64,000 nt of DNA, taken from Natrinema salsiterrestre (GTDB lineage Archaea; Halobacteriota; Halobacteria; Halobacteriales; Natrialbaceae). Position 1 is the stretch's first letter, and each line of letters begins with the position of its first letter. Shown piece by piece: positions 18,294 through 26,396 of the stretch. The position numbers were made by a program, and so were the translations under genes. The stretch is taken from positions 49,434-113,433 of the forward strand of contig NZ_JAMQOT010000011.1 in NCBI RefSeq assembly GCF_029502005.1, written 5' to 3'. The notes under the pieces are model-generated. The model had not been told where the DNA came from and searched no databases. It was given only the letters and a program-made list of their open reading frames with translations.

Positions 18294-20461
18294 CGATGCC
18301 GTTCAGTATCGACTTTCTGGACGACGGCCGCGTCCTGGAGTGGGAGGCAACAGCCGACGGCGCCGTCGCGACCGAGCGCGATGACTACACCCCACGGTTC
18401 TACGTCGCCGCTCGCGACCCTGATGCCGACCTCGACCTCACGACACTCCAGTCGGTGTACGACCAGCACCCGGACGTCGTCGCGACCGAGACGGTTGCGC
18501 GACGCCCCGGATTTCGACGGGACGAGGAGGCCGTTCTCGCGGTCGATGTCGCCCACATCGATCGCGTCACTCCACTCGCCCGGCAGGCGCGTCAACTGCC
18601 GGACTATCCAGTCGGGGATCTCGCCTGTTTCAACGTGGACTTTTCGCGGGAGTTCCGGTACTGTCTGGAGACCGGCGCCGATCCGACGCCGGCGAGCGAG
18701 CTGTCGACGCTCCGGCTCAGCGTCCCGGTGACCGAAGCGAGCAACAACGTCTACGAGGAACTGTCCGTCGCCGGCGACACCGTCACCGGCTCGCCGACGG
18801 ATATCCTGACCGCCGTCCAGGGGGCGCTCGAAGCGCACGATCCAGATGTCCTGGTCTGCTCGACGAGCGAGATCGTCCCGGCCCTGTACGAGATGGCGAC
18901 GGACGCCGGCGTCGACGACTTCTCGCTGAGTCGGTGGCCGGACGTCGATTATCAGCAGCTCGCCAGCCGGTCGACGTACTCGAGCTACGGCCGCGTCGGC
19001 CACTCGCCGGCGAGGTACAACGTACCCGGGCGGGCGATCATCGACGAGTCGAACACGTTCTTCCACGGGGAGACGAACCTCGACGGCGTACTCGACCTCG
19101 TGTCGCGCTCGAACAAGCCTGTCCAGGAGCTCGCGTGGGCGTCGATCGGGAACGTGCTCACGGCGATCCAGATCTGCGAGGCCCACGACCGCGATGTCCT
19201 CGTCCCGTGGAACTCCTGGTGTCACGAGTTCTACAAGCCGATGGGGACGCTCCACGACGCCGACCGTGGCGGCTTCATCTTCGCGCCCGAGGTCGGGCTT
19301 CACGAGAACGTCCACGAACTCGACTTCTCCTCGTTGTACCCGAACATCATCTGTACCCGGAACGTCTCGCCGGACGTCATCCGGTGTGAGTGCCACAGCG
19401 ACCGCGACGACGTCCCCGGCCTCGAGTACTCGATCTGCGACGACCGGGGCTACCTCGTCGACGTGCTGCAGCCGATCATCGACGCGCGCGACGAGATCAA
19501 GGCGGCCATCCGTCACGAGAAGGAACGGGACAACCCCGACGAGGACCGGCTGGCGGAACTCGAGGGACGGTCGGGTGCGCTGAAGTGGATCCTCGTCGCC
19601 TGCTTCGGCTATCAAGGGTTCAGCAACGCGAAATTCGGCCGCATCGAGTGCCACGAGGGGATCAACGCGTTCGCTCGCGAAATTCTGCTGACGGCGAAAC
19701 AGCGACTGGAAGCTGGCGGCTGGCGGGTCGTCCACGGCATCGTCGACTCCATCTGGGTGACTCCGGACCCCGACGTCGACGACGATGACCGCGAGGACCT
19801 CCAGACGCTCGCGACGGAGATCACCGACTGCGTCGAGATTCGGCTCGAACACGAAGCCCACTACGACTGGGTGGCGTTCGTGCCGCAGCGCGAGAGCGAC
19901 GCCGGCGCGCTGACGAAGTACTTCGGAAAGGTCGCCGGCGACGACGACTTCAAGATACGCGGTATCGAAGCCCGGCAGCGTTCGACCCCACCGTTCATCG
20001 AGGACGTCCAGCTGGACTGTCTCGAACGGCTCGACGCAACTCGATCTCCGGACACCGTACTCGACTGTCTCCAGGACGCGATCAAGCGCCTCCACGCTGG
20101 AACGGTGCCGGTCGAGCAGCTCGTCGAACGGAATCGTGTCTCCAAGCCGCTGGAAGGGTACACGCAGAACACGCAGAACGTGGCGGCGCTGAAGCGGGCT
20201 CGGGACCAGGACCTCGCTATCCACCCGGGACAGGACATCGAATACGTGGTCGTCGACGACGAGAAGAGTTCGCGAGAGCGGGTCGCGTTAGCCCACGAAG
20301 AGATAGAGTCGTACGATGCGTCGTACTACGAGACGCAACTCGTCAGAGCTGTCGAGAGTGTGCTGGCACCGCTTGGCTGGGATCGGACGGAGATTCAACG
20401 CGAGATCGCGGAAACTCGGGAAACGGACTTGACTGTCTTCACCGAGATTGAGAGGGGTTAA
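18290..20461 (+). CDS. Family B DNA polymerase, divergent (PolB2-like)
   Basis: A GTG at 18290 overlaps the previous stop; ATG 18296 is the alternative. Of ~723 residues, motif A is ELDFSSLYPNII near 343, motif B is KWILVACFGYQGF near 432, and motif C is HGIVDSIWV near 483. Motif C keeps only one Asp of the usual DTD. The region where exonuclease motif I (FDIET) should be reads LRLSVPVTEAS, so the proofreading site seems lost. It is probably a plasmid-encoded polymerase for replication or repair. The stop codon lies inside inverted repeat copy 2. Confidence 0.88.
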   Translation: MTMPFSIDFLDDGRVLEWEATADGAVATERDDYTPRFYVAARDPDADLDLTTLQSVYDQHPDVVATETVARRPGFRRDEEAVLAVDVAHIDRVTPLARQARQLPDYPVGDLACFNVDFSREFRYCLETGADPTPASELSTLRLSVPVTEASNNVYEELSVAGDTVTGSPTDILTAVQGALEAHDPDVLVCSTSEIVPALYEMATDAGVDDFSLSRWPDVDYQQLASRSTYSSYGRVGHSPARYNVPGRAIIDESNTFFHGETNLDGVLDLVSRSNKPVQELAWASIGNVLTAIQICEAHDRDVLVPWNSWCHEFYKPMGTLHDADRGGFIFAPEVGLHENVHELDFSSLYPNIICTRNVSPDVIRCECHSDRDDVPGLEYSICDDRGYLVDVLQPIIDARDEIKAAIRHEKERDNPDEDRLAELEGRSGALKWILVACFGYQGFSNAKFGRIECHEGINAFAREILLTAKQRLEAGGWRVVHGIVDSIWVTPDPDVDDDDREDLQTLATEITDCVEIRLEHEAHYDWVAFVPQRESDAGALTKYFGKVAGDDDFKIRGIEARQRSTPPFIEDVQLDCLERLDATRSPDTVLDCLQDAIKRLHAGTVPVEQLVERNRVSKPLEGYTQNTQNVAALKRARDQDLAIHPGQDIEYVVVDDEKSSRERVALAHEEIESYDASYYETQLVRAVESVLAPLGWDRTEIQREIAETRETDLTVFTEIERG

Positions 20462-20498
20462 CCAACACTATCGAGGTATCGGGAGGTTTGTTGGTTAA
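20458..20498. repeat. Long-spaced inverted repeat, copy 2
   Basis: TTAACCAACA (20458-20467) and TGTTGGTTAA (20489-20498) with a 21-bp spacer. The left arm contains the polB stop codon. It borders the replication origin. Confidence 0.9.
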
Positions 20499-20544
20499 TG
20501 CTGAGTGGAGACACGGAAGGGACTTGGAGAGAATACCCCGCCCA

Positions 20545-20968
20545 CACACCCCTCGTCCAGAGTGAAAACCATTCAGAGGTGTGGGGTGAGGTCCACGGGA
20601 AATAGGGGTTCTCGTGAGAGAAGATCAGCAAGAATCACGGAATAACTGCCTGAGACGTGAGAACACGGAGGAAATGGAACAGCAAACACGAGCAGCGGTT
20701 CGAAACCACCCAGACGAATGCCGCCTTCGTCTTCTTCCCTGTGCTGAATACACTTGGAGAGTGGTAGGAGGTAGGTAGTAATAAAACTTCTAGGTAATAC
20801 TATGAAGATTGGTATGTTTAGAGGAACTTCGACTGTGTGACGACTGCTGTTCGAGGGATACTCGTCTCACGTCTTGTGATTTCGGCACTTCCTAGCCGAC
20901 TCGTCGTGTGGTTTCCGCCGAGTCAACCGAGGGACTCTCGTGGCCTTTCACTCTGGACGAGGGGTGTG
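20545..20968. other. Replication origin core: opposed origin boxes around an AT-rich stretch
   Basis: The 23-bp box TTTCACTCTGGACGAGGGGTGTG occurs on the plus strand at 20946-20968 and, identical but inverted, at 20545-20567. Between them, about 20775-20825 is rich in A and T and could be the unwinding element. Inverted origin recognition boxes around an AT-rich centre, next to a cdc6 gene, are the usual haloarchaeal origin design. No gene is seen between polB and cdc6. Confidence 0.85.
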
Positions 20969-21170
20969 GGGGTTCGATTCCGTCGTCCGTGTATTATGAG
21001 ACGTTGAAGGAACAATCGTTATTCTGACTATTCGCCAACCAGTGAACCGGCATCAAAGCCGAAATCGGGATTGGTATCTCCCGATCTCCCTCATCAATCG
21101 GAATCAAGATACCCGATCCCGACAGTTCCGATTGTACCCTGCTTTGCTTCGGCTGGAGATCTGACCTGCG

Positions 21171-21605
21171 TCTTCACTCTTGATTGGGGGTGCCGACGAA
21201 CGCTCGTCACCATCACTCGAGGTTCACACTCCACTCCAGCTCATCACACCAGCGCTTTCACTCTGGACGAGGGGTGTCTGCCGTGCGTCAGACGTCCAGG
21301 GCCGATGTGTCCTCTCATAGAAATGATTGATTACCCGGTTCGGGAGATACACTCTGGACGGGGGGTGTCGTCTCAACCAAGTACGCTGCTCCTGGATGGA
21401 GGGCTATTCACTCTTGACCAGGGGTGTGTCAAACCCGCTCCAGTCTGGCGTTTTCACTCTGGATTGGGGGTGCCGGTCTCCGTCGGTAACTCTCGCTCCG
21501 AATCCGATTTCACTCGGGACCGACTCGACCCTTTGTGAGGATGATACGCCAGCGACAAAACATCAGAAGACGACCATAGCCCGATTTACACTCTGGTCGA
21601 GGTAG
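21171..21605 (+). repeat. Tandem origin-box array upstream of cdc6
   Basis: Six further copies of the box lie in the same orientation: 21171-21194, 21256-21278, 21349-21370, 21407-21428, 21451-21475 and a degenerate one at 21585-21605. The core is TTCACTCTGGA or CTTGA followed by a G-run and TGTG or TGCC. They probably bind Cdc6, which could both fire the origin and control its own promoter. Confidence 0.8.
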
Positions 21606-21646
21606 CCAAATCATTAAGTAGGTCCCATCCGCGATGTCTGATATTG

Positions 21647-22924
21647 ATGGCTGAGGAACCGTCCCAACTCTCTGACTTCGACGGCCGCTACGAGGATCCC
21701 GCTGACGATCCCCTCTTCGACTTTGATGAAGACGACCCCGACCGAGCCAACATTTTCGCTCGCAAGGAGCTGCTGAAGGTTGGCCACGTCCCTGAAAGCG
21801 GACGTATCGTTGGCCGAGATGGCGAGATCAAGGCCGTGGCTGCTGAACTCAGGCCAATCGTTCGTGGCGATCCGCCCAACAACGTGATTATTTACGGCAA
21901 AACGGGAACCGGGAAGTCACTAGTTGCTCGCCACGTCACAGAACGAGCCCGCCGAGCCGCGGAGTCGAACGGTGTGTCCGTGGGCACGGTCTACGTCGAC
22001 TGCGCGCAGCACAACACACAGACACGCGTCGCGAGGACGGTAACTCGTTCACTCAACGAGACGGACGAGACTGACCTCGATATTCCACGCGCAGGGATTG
22101 GCAGCGGTGAATACTACGACTATCTCTGGGAGATTCTGGATACTGCCTACGAGTCAGTCATCATCATTCTCGACGAGGTGGACCGACTCGATGACGATGA
22201 TATTCTTATGCAGCTCTCGCGGGCTCGCGAATCGGGGAAAGCGGATTGCCACCTGGGTGTCATCGCCGTCAGCAACAAGATCGAGTATCGCGACCAGCTG
22301 AACGAACGCGTCAAGTCCAGTCTTCGCGAGGAGGAGTTCGTCTTCCAACCCTACGACGCGAATCAACTGCGCGAGATTATGAAGCACCGACGGGACGCGT
22401 TCCACGATGGCGTTCTCTCCGATGATGTGATCCCGCTGACGGCGGCTCTAGCCGCTCAAGAACACGGTGACGCCAGAAAGGCAATCGAAATTCTTCGTCA
22501 CGCCGGCGAACTAGCCGAGCGAGAAAACGTCGATACAGTCGTCGAAGAACACGTTCGCGATGCCCAGGAGTGGGCTGAAATCGATCGCTTCGAGGAGCTT
22601 CTCCGTGGATCGACGACACAGGTCAAATTCATTCTCTATTCGCTCGCGCTGCTCACCGAAGAGAATCCGAACGAGGACGGGTTTTCGACCAACCGGATTT
22701 ACGAACGGTATCAGGCGACGACAGAGAAGGCTGACGCGAAGACTCTCAGCGAGCACCGCGTCTACGAGCTGTTGAAAGAGCAGGCGTTCCTCGGTGTCGT
22801 TGAATCAACTCGGACCGGTGGTGGCCGGGGTGAAGGCAGTTATCTCGAGCACCGGCTGGTTCAGGATACCGGCATCGTGCTGAAATCTGTCCTCCGGGAC
22901 AGTCGGCTGGAAGACCTGGCCTAG
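21647..22924 (+). CDS. Orc1/Cdc6 replication initiator
   Basis: ATG 21647 (MAEEPSQLSD) is preferred over the adjacent TTG. The 425-residue protein has an acidic N-terminus, Walker A IIYGKTGTGKS near residue 85, Walker B VIIILDEVDRLDDD near 175, sensor 1 GVIAVSNKIEYRDQL, sensor 2 GDARKAIEILRHAGELAE, and a C-terminal winged helix (TEENPNEDGFSTNRIYERYQ onwards). Origin boxes stand on both sides, which identifies it as the initiator of this origin. Confidence 0.95.
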   Translation: MAEEPSQLSDFDGRYEDPADDPLFDFDEDDPDRANIFARKELLKVGHVPESGRIVGRDGEIKAVAAELRPIVRGDPPNNVIIYGKTGTGKSLVARHVTERARRAAESNGVSVGTVYVDCAQHNTQTRVARTVTRSLNETDETDLDIPRAGIGSGEYYDYLWEILDTAYESVIIILDEVDRLDDDDILMQLSRARESGKADCHLGVIAVSNKIEYRDQLNERVKSSLREEEFVFQPYDANQLREIMKHRRDAFHDGVLSDDVIPLTAALAAQEHGDARKAIEILRHAGELAERENVDTVVEEHVRDAQEWAEIDRFEELLRGSTTQVKFILYSLALLTEENPNEDGFSTNRIYERYQATTEKADAKTLSEHRVYELLKEQAFLGVVESTRTGGGRGEGSYLEHRLVQDTGIVLKSVLRDSRLEDLA

Positions 22925-22942
22925 CTCCCGTTTCGGTCGCTG

Positions 22943-23233
22943 ACCACACCCCTGATCACGAGTGTATCTCTCGATACGTCGGAAACGTGGGGTGGGTGAT
23001 CCGAGGTCGTCTTCTACTCCCAATAATCGACTTTGGGCGGGGTGACGAAACGACGGAAACGTGGGGGGTCTGATCCCCTCGATCGTGGCTGCGTTCCGTC
23101 CACGGACCTCCAGTTACGACGGAAACGTGGGGTGGGTCTGTTCTCTCCGAGTGTTACCTGTCTGGGCTGACCGGACCCATTCACATGAGGGGTGTGGGAT
23201 GGGTTGAACCCATTCACACTCTGGGGTGTGTCC
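22943..23233. repeat. Second origin-repeat cluster downstream of cdc6
   Basis: Two repeat types are mixed here. An inverted box CACACCCCTGATCACGAGTG lies at 22945-22964. Three copies of CGGAAACGTGGGG plus GGGT or GGTC begin near 22980, 23052 and 23119, closer to the classical GGAAAC-type archaeal origin box. Two CCCATTCACA...GGGGTGTG copies lie at about 23177-23198 and 23209-23230. No gene fits the stretch. Confidence 0.7.
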
Positions 23234-23287
23234 TCTGATACGCTACTAATTGCGCTCGACAAACACCCGGCTACGGTTCACCACCGT

Positions 23288-23611
23288 CTATTCGTCGGGA
23301 CTGACGGGGCCTTTATACTGGGAACGAACTTTCTCGCCTTCTCGCCACTGCCAGTAGTAGTAGCGGTTGTCGTTAATCTCCTTGATCGTGATCGTGGCCT
23401 TCGCTGGGACGTCGTCCGGCAGATCGTCTGGTCGCTCTTCGACCTCGTCTTGATCTGCCGACTCCTCGAGGCGGGCCTCTCGTTCTTTGTGCTCGGCGAG
23501 CGCTTCAGCGTACGTCGCCACATCTCGGAGCTGCTCCGGATCCGACTCGTTGAGCGTGTTGACGATTCCCGTCGGGAGGTTCGCCGGTGGGGTCGGGGGT
23601 TCGTAGGACAT
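23288..23611 (-). CDS. Conserved haloarchaeal small protein (DUF6788-like)
   Basis: 107 residues. A helical, charged N-terminal half ends in ITIKEINDNRYYYWQWREGE and VRSQYKGPV, the pattern of the DUF6788 family as I recall it. The aromatic strand YYYWQW suggests a small beta fold. It begins 15 bp from inverted repeat copy 3. Its function is unknown; plasmid maintenance genes often stand beside origins. Confidence 0.7.
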   Translation of the reverse strand: MSYEPPTPPANLPTGIVNTLNESDPEQLRDVATYAEALAEHKEREARLEESADQDEVEERPDDLPDDVPAKATITIKEINDNRYYYWQWREGEKVRSQYKGPVSPDE

Positions 23612-23625
23612 CGGCTACTCTCGTG

Positions 23626-23666
23626 TTAACCAACACGACCCACGAGTCCATAGTTTTGTTGGTTAA
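23626..23666. repeat. Long-spaced inverted repeat, copy 3
   Basis: TTAACCAACA (23626-23635) and TGTTGGTTAA (23657-23666). It lies between two divergent genes, 14 bp upstream of the start at 23611. Confidence 0.9.
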
Positions 23667-23717
23667 GACGATGGGGCGGTTCTTGCGATTGCTGCCTGTA
23701 ACACTACTCGAAACTTC

Positions 23718-23726
23718 TTTATATAC
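23718..23726 (+). promoter_or_regulatory. TATA box of a leaderless winged-helix gene
   Basis: TTTATATAC is centred about 28 bp before the GTG at 23749. This is the spacing of a haloarchaeal TATA box whose transcript starts at the initiation codon, and it decides the start of that gene. Confidence 0.65.
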
Positions 23727-23748
23727 AAGTTTCGTACTATGTTACACC

Positions 23749-24675
23749 GTGCTCCGGCGCATCGAACTCGAGGTCCTCGCCACGGTCGACCGCGGCGACA
23801 CAATCTCCGAACTCGCGACGAAGCTCGACCACAGCGAGAGCTACCTCTCTCGTGCCGTCGGCGACCTCGTCGAAAAGGGACTCGTCTACACGGAACGCGA
23901 CGGGCGGCGAAAACGAGTCGTTCCATCGGATGCTCGCGCCGTCGAACGCTACCAGGATCTTGTCCGCCAGCACTCCCATATCGACTTCCCCGAGCTACTG
24001 ACCGGCAAGGCACTCGAGGTGCTGTACTACCTCGACCAGCCACGAACCGTCTCCGAGATCGCCGACCGGAGCGACAACTACCGCAACACGGTCAACCGCG
24101 TCCTCAAGCGGTTTCGCGACCGTGGGCTTGTCGGGACGGCCGACGGCCGCTATGACTTCAACGCCGACTTCGACCGCCTCCACGAGTTCGCCCGTGAACT
24201 CACACACCATCTACATCGCCAGCGCCTCGAAGCCGTCGCCCGGAAGGGCACGATTCTCTGGGAGGACTATGACGAATTCCTCGCTCAGACCGAGAAGGAG
24301 ATCGACGCCGAGGGGTTTCACGAAACCGGCCTCGCTCGATTCGCGGCCTTCAACCTCCAGTTCCTGCTCACCGGCCATCGCTACTACTTCTACTCCGAGG
24401 ATCTCGACGCAGTCTCGCCGGCGGAGGTCTGCTGTCACACACTGTTAATCGACGACGGCAGCCGCCACCGCTCGTACTGTCTCCTTCTACTCAGCCACGT
24501 CGACGTCGACGAGGCGGATCTCCGAGAGCAGGCGGCGAAGTATGGCCTCGAAGACGAAATCGACGCCTTGCTGCGCTACCTCGAGACGCACGGCGAGGTC
24601 GACGCCGACCGGCTCCCGGAGTGGGATGAGTTCCAGGAGCTGGCGGCTGACTATGAGGTGGATCTACCACAATGA
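23749..24675 (+). CDS. Two-domain winged-helix protein, candidate antitoxin/regulator
   Basis: GTG 23749 (MLRRIELEVLATVDRGD) is chosen because of the TATA box and because the HTH begins at once. Two winged helices follow: ISELATKLDHSESYLSRAVG with DLVEKGLVYTERDGRRKR, and RTVSEIADRSDNYRNTVNRV with GLVGTADGRYDF. The C-terminal ~170 residues are unrecognised. It overlaps the nucleotidyltransferase gene by 4 bp. This layout matches AbiEi-like or MarR-like antitoxins paired with a nucleotidyltransferase toxin. Confidence 0.7.
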   Translation: MLRRIELEVLATVDRGDTISELATKLDHSESYLSRAVGDLVEKGLVYTERDGRRKRVVPSDARAVERYQDLVRQHSHIDFPELLTGKALEVLYYLDQPRTVSEIADRSDNYRNTVNRVLKRFRDRGLVGTADGRYDFNADFDRLHEFARELTHHLHRQRLEAVARKGTILWEDYDEFLAQTEKEIDAEGFHETGLARFAAFNLQFLLTGHRYYFYSEDLDAVSPAEVCCHTLLIDDGSRHRSYCLLLLSHVDVDEADLREQAAKYGLEDEIDALLRYLETHGEVDADRLPEWDEFQELAADYEVDLPQ

Positions 24676-25475
24676 GACCACGATTCGGACGCGAGTACAT
24701 CGAGAACGAATTCCAGCGAATCGCGGATGGCCTCTCAGCCCCGCTCACGGTCTACCTGATCGGTGGTGGCGCGATGTCGCTGCGCGACCTCAAGGGGGCG
24801 ACGAAAGATATCGACCTGGTCGTCCCGGATGGCGACGCGTACGGCCAGCTGTGGGCCGTCCTGATGGACCTCGGGTATGCGGAGGTTCAATCGCTGGATC
24901 CAGATTATCGGGCGCTGGGGGCAACGAGCTGCGTCGAGAACGACGATGGGTGTCGCCTCGACATCTTCAACCAGCAGGTCGCGAACAAGCTCGTACTCAC
25001 CGACGGGATGCAAGAGCGCAGCGAGCCGTTCCTCGACAAGGATCGACTAACGGTCCGGCTAGTCAGCAACGAGGATATCTTCCTGTTCAAGGCGATCGCC
25101 GGCCGCGACGACGACATCGAGGACATGAATATGCTCGTGCAGGCCGGCCTCGATTACGACGTCGTCCGGGCTGAACTCGAAGCCCAGATCGAACGCCTGG
25201 GGGACGATCAGTTCGCCACGTTCGCGAACGAGGCGCTGGTCGAACTCGAGGAGCGGTACGGAGTGACCACACCGATCGAGGACCGCGTCCAGGAGCTCAC
25301 GAACAGGTACTACCGGGGGCTCGAAGTCCTCCAGGCACTCGACGAACCGATGACCGTCGACGAACTGGCCGCCAAACTGGAGCTGGATGACGAGGAGGTT
25401 TACGACCGGATCGCGTATCTCTCAACGTTCGACCGGGTCCGTCGGGATGGCGACACAGTCCGTCCCGTGGAGTAG
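24672..25475 (+). CDS. Nucleotidyltransferase, candidate toxin (DUF6036/AbiEii-like)
   Basis: 267 residues. VYLIGGGAMSLRDLKGATKD with IDLVVPD supplies the GG...S and DxD of the polymerase-beta nucleotidyltransferase fold, and CRLDIFNQQVANKL the third acidic position. LVSNEDIFLFKAIAGRDDD is typical of AbiEii/DUF6036 proteins. A C-terminal winged-helix-like region (MTVDELAAKLELDDEEVYD) is unusual for a simple toxin. Translation is coupled to the upstream HTH gene. Members of such pairs modify tRNA or other targets; the target here is unknown. Confidence 0.75.
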   Translation: MRPRFGREYIENEFQRIADGLSAPLTVYLIGGGAMSLRDLKGATKDIDLVVPDGDAYGQLWAVLMDLGYAEVQSLDPDYRALGATSCVENDDGCRLDIFNQQVANKLVLTDGMQERSEPFLDKDRLTVRLVSNEDIFLFKAIAGRDDDIEDMNMLVQAGLDYDVVRAELEAQIERLGDDQFATFANEALVELEERYGVTTPIEDRVQELTNRYYRGLEVLQALDEPMTVDELAAKLELDDEEVYDRIAYLSTFDRVRRDGDTVRPVE

Positions 25476-25486
25476 TCTGGCCACGA

Positions 25487-26305
25487 CTACGGGGAGGGAA
25501 GGCGGCCGTCTGGTCGGGGAACGCGGCCCCGTTTGATCTCGTGATCGACGCGGCGCAGGTGCTTGCAGCCGCCTTCGGGTGAACGTTGCTGCCAGTCGGG
25601 GCAGGTACACGATTCGTCGATGACGTCGACTTCGTACCGGTTCCCGGACGCAGACTGTACCTCGTAGCGGCCACCCTTCGAGAGGAGTGAGACGTCCATC
25701 GCTTCGGCGACGGCACGCTTCGTGCGGGGCTCAAGATCGTCCTCCGACTGTGCGTTCTCGTCGACGACCAGTCGGTCGCGAACGTCGCCCGTTCGGCCAC
25801 CGTCGGGAGCGACGGCTTCCGCCGGGCCACTGAGCCGCTTGTGGAGCACTTCCTCCACTGGATGGCCTTCCGGCCACAGGTAGTGGACCTCGCGGCGCTC
25901 GCGATGGTCGTAGGAGCCGCACGCGGCTGCGCACCCAGTCCAGACGCGCCAGGCACCCAGCGCAGCCATCACGTCGACAATGGCGCGAGGAACTGCCTGG
26001 TGGTCGTCCGGGAAGAACACCCGGAAGCGGGTACACGCTTCTCGCGGCGGGACGGTCTCCCACCAGTCTTCGCTGGAGCCCCAGCTATCGAACATCGCCT
26101 CATCGCTCCCGTAGCCGACTGTCACGCCGTCGGTCGGCGTCCAGTCTGCTGGGAGGTGGTCCGTCTCGCCTTCAAGCACCCGAAGAACGGCGTATCGGAG
26201 GTACTCGTGGGCTTGGTTGTCTGTCGTACGAGCGACCTGGTCGTGCTGCTCGGCAACGTGCTCGGCTTCCTCGAGGACCGTCGTGAGATTGGGTTCAGTC
26301 ATCAT
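25487..26305 (-). CDS. SWIM zinc-finger protein
   Basis: MMTEPNLTTVL gives the start (ATG at 26305 or 26302). The C-terminus has RYEVDVIDESCTCPDWQQ and GGCKHLRRVD, the CxCx(n)CxH SWIM zinc finger. A segment rich in Trp and Cys (WWETVPPREACTRFRV, WTGCAAACGSYDHRE) precedes it. It is convergent with the nucleotidyltransferase gene. SWIM domains bind DNA or proteins; the substrate is unknown. A decayed relative lies at 61.4-62.0 kb. Confidence 0.75.
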   Translation of the reverse strand: MMTEPNLTTVLEEAEHVAEQHDQVARTTDNQAHEYLRYAVLRVLEGETDHLPADWTPTDGVTVGYGSDEAMFDSWGSSEDWWETVPPREACTRFRVFFPDDHQAVPRAIVDVMAALGAWRVWTGCAAACGSYDHRERREVHYLWPEGHPVEEVLHKRLSGPAEAVAPDGGRTGDVRDRLVVDENAQSEDDLEPRTKRAVAEAMDVSLLSKGGRYEVQSASGNRYEVDVIDESCTCPDWQQRSPEGGCKHLRRVDHEIKRGRVPRPDGRLPSP

Positions 26306-26322
26306 TCGACGGAGGTCTGAAT

Positions 26323-26354
26323 GCGCCTCCGCCCCTCGGCGGGCGCTGAAAAAC
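26323..26354 (-). repeat. T-tract/stem-loop element, copy b
   Basis: GCGCCTCCGCCC pairs loosely with GGGCGC and is followed by GAAAAAC. It directly abuts inverted repeat copy 4 and precedes the SWIM gene start by about 18 bases. Confidence 0.55.
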
Positions 26355-26396
26355 TTAACCAACAGAACGGAAGGAATCCATCACTCTGTTGGTTAA
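26355..26396. repeat. Long-spaced inverted repeat, copy 4
   Basis: TTAACCAACA (26355-26364) and TGTTGGTTAA (26387-26396) with a 22-bp spacer. The right arm includes the stop codon of the ArdC-like gene and the repeat lies 50 bp upstream of the SWIM gene. Confidence 0.9.

Noticed and set aside
18260..20224. 654-residue minus-strand open frame
   Set aside because: It lies fully opposite polB, which has polymerase motifs; the shadow has none.
21071..21538. 155-residue plus-strand frame in the origin
   Set aside because: Its residues are the translated origin boxes (repeated FTLDWGC-type pieces), not a protein domain.
20946..21605. CRISPR array
   Set aside because: The repeats are short, degenerate, in both orientations overall and irregularly spaced; they fit origin boxes.
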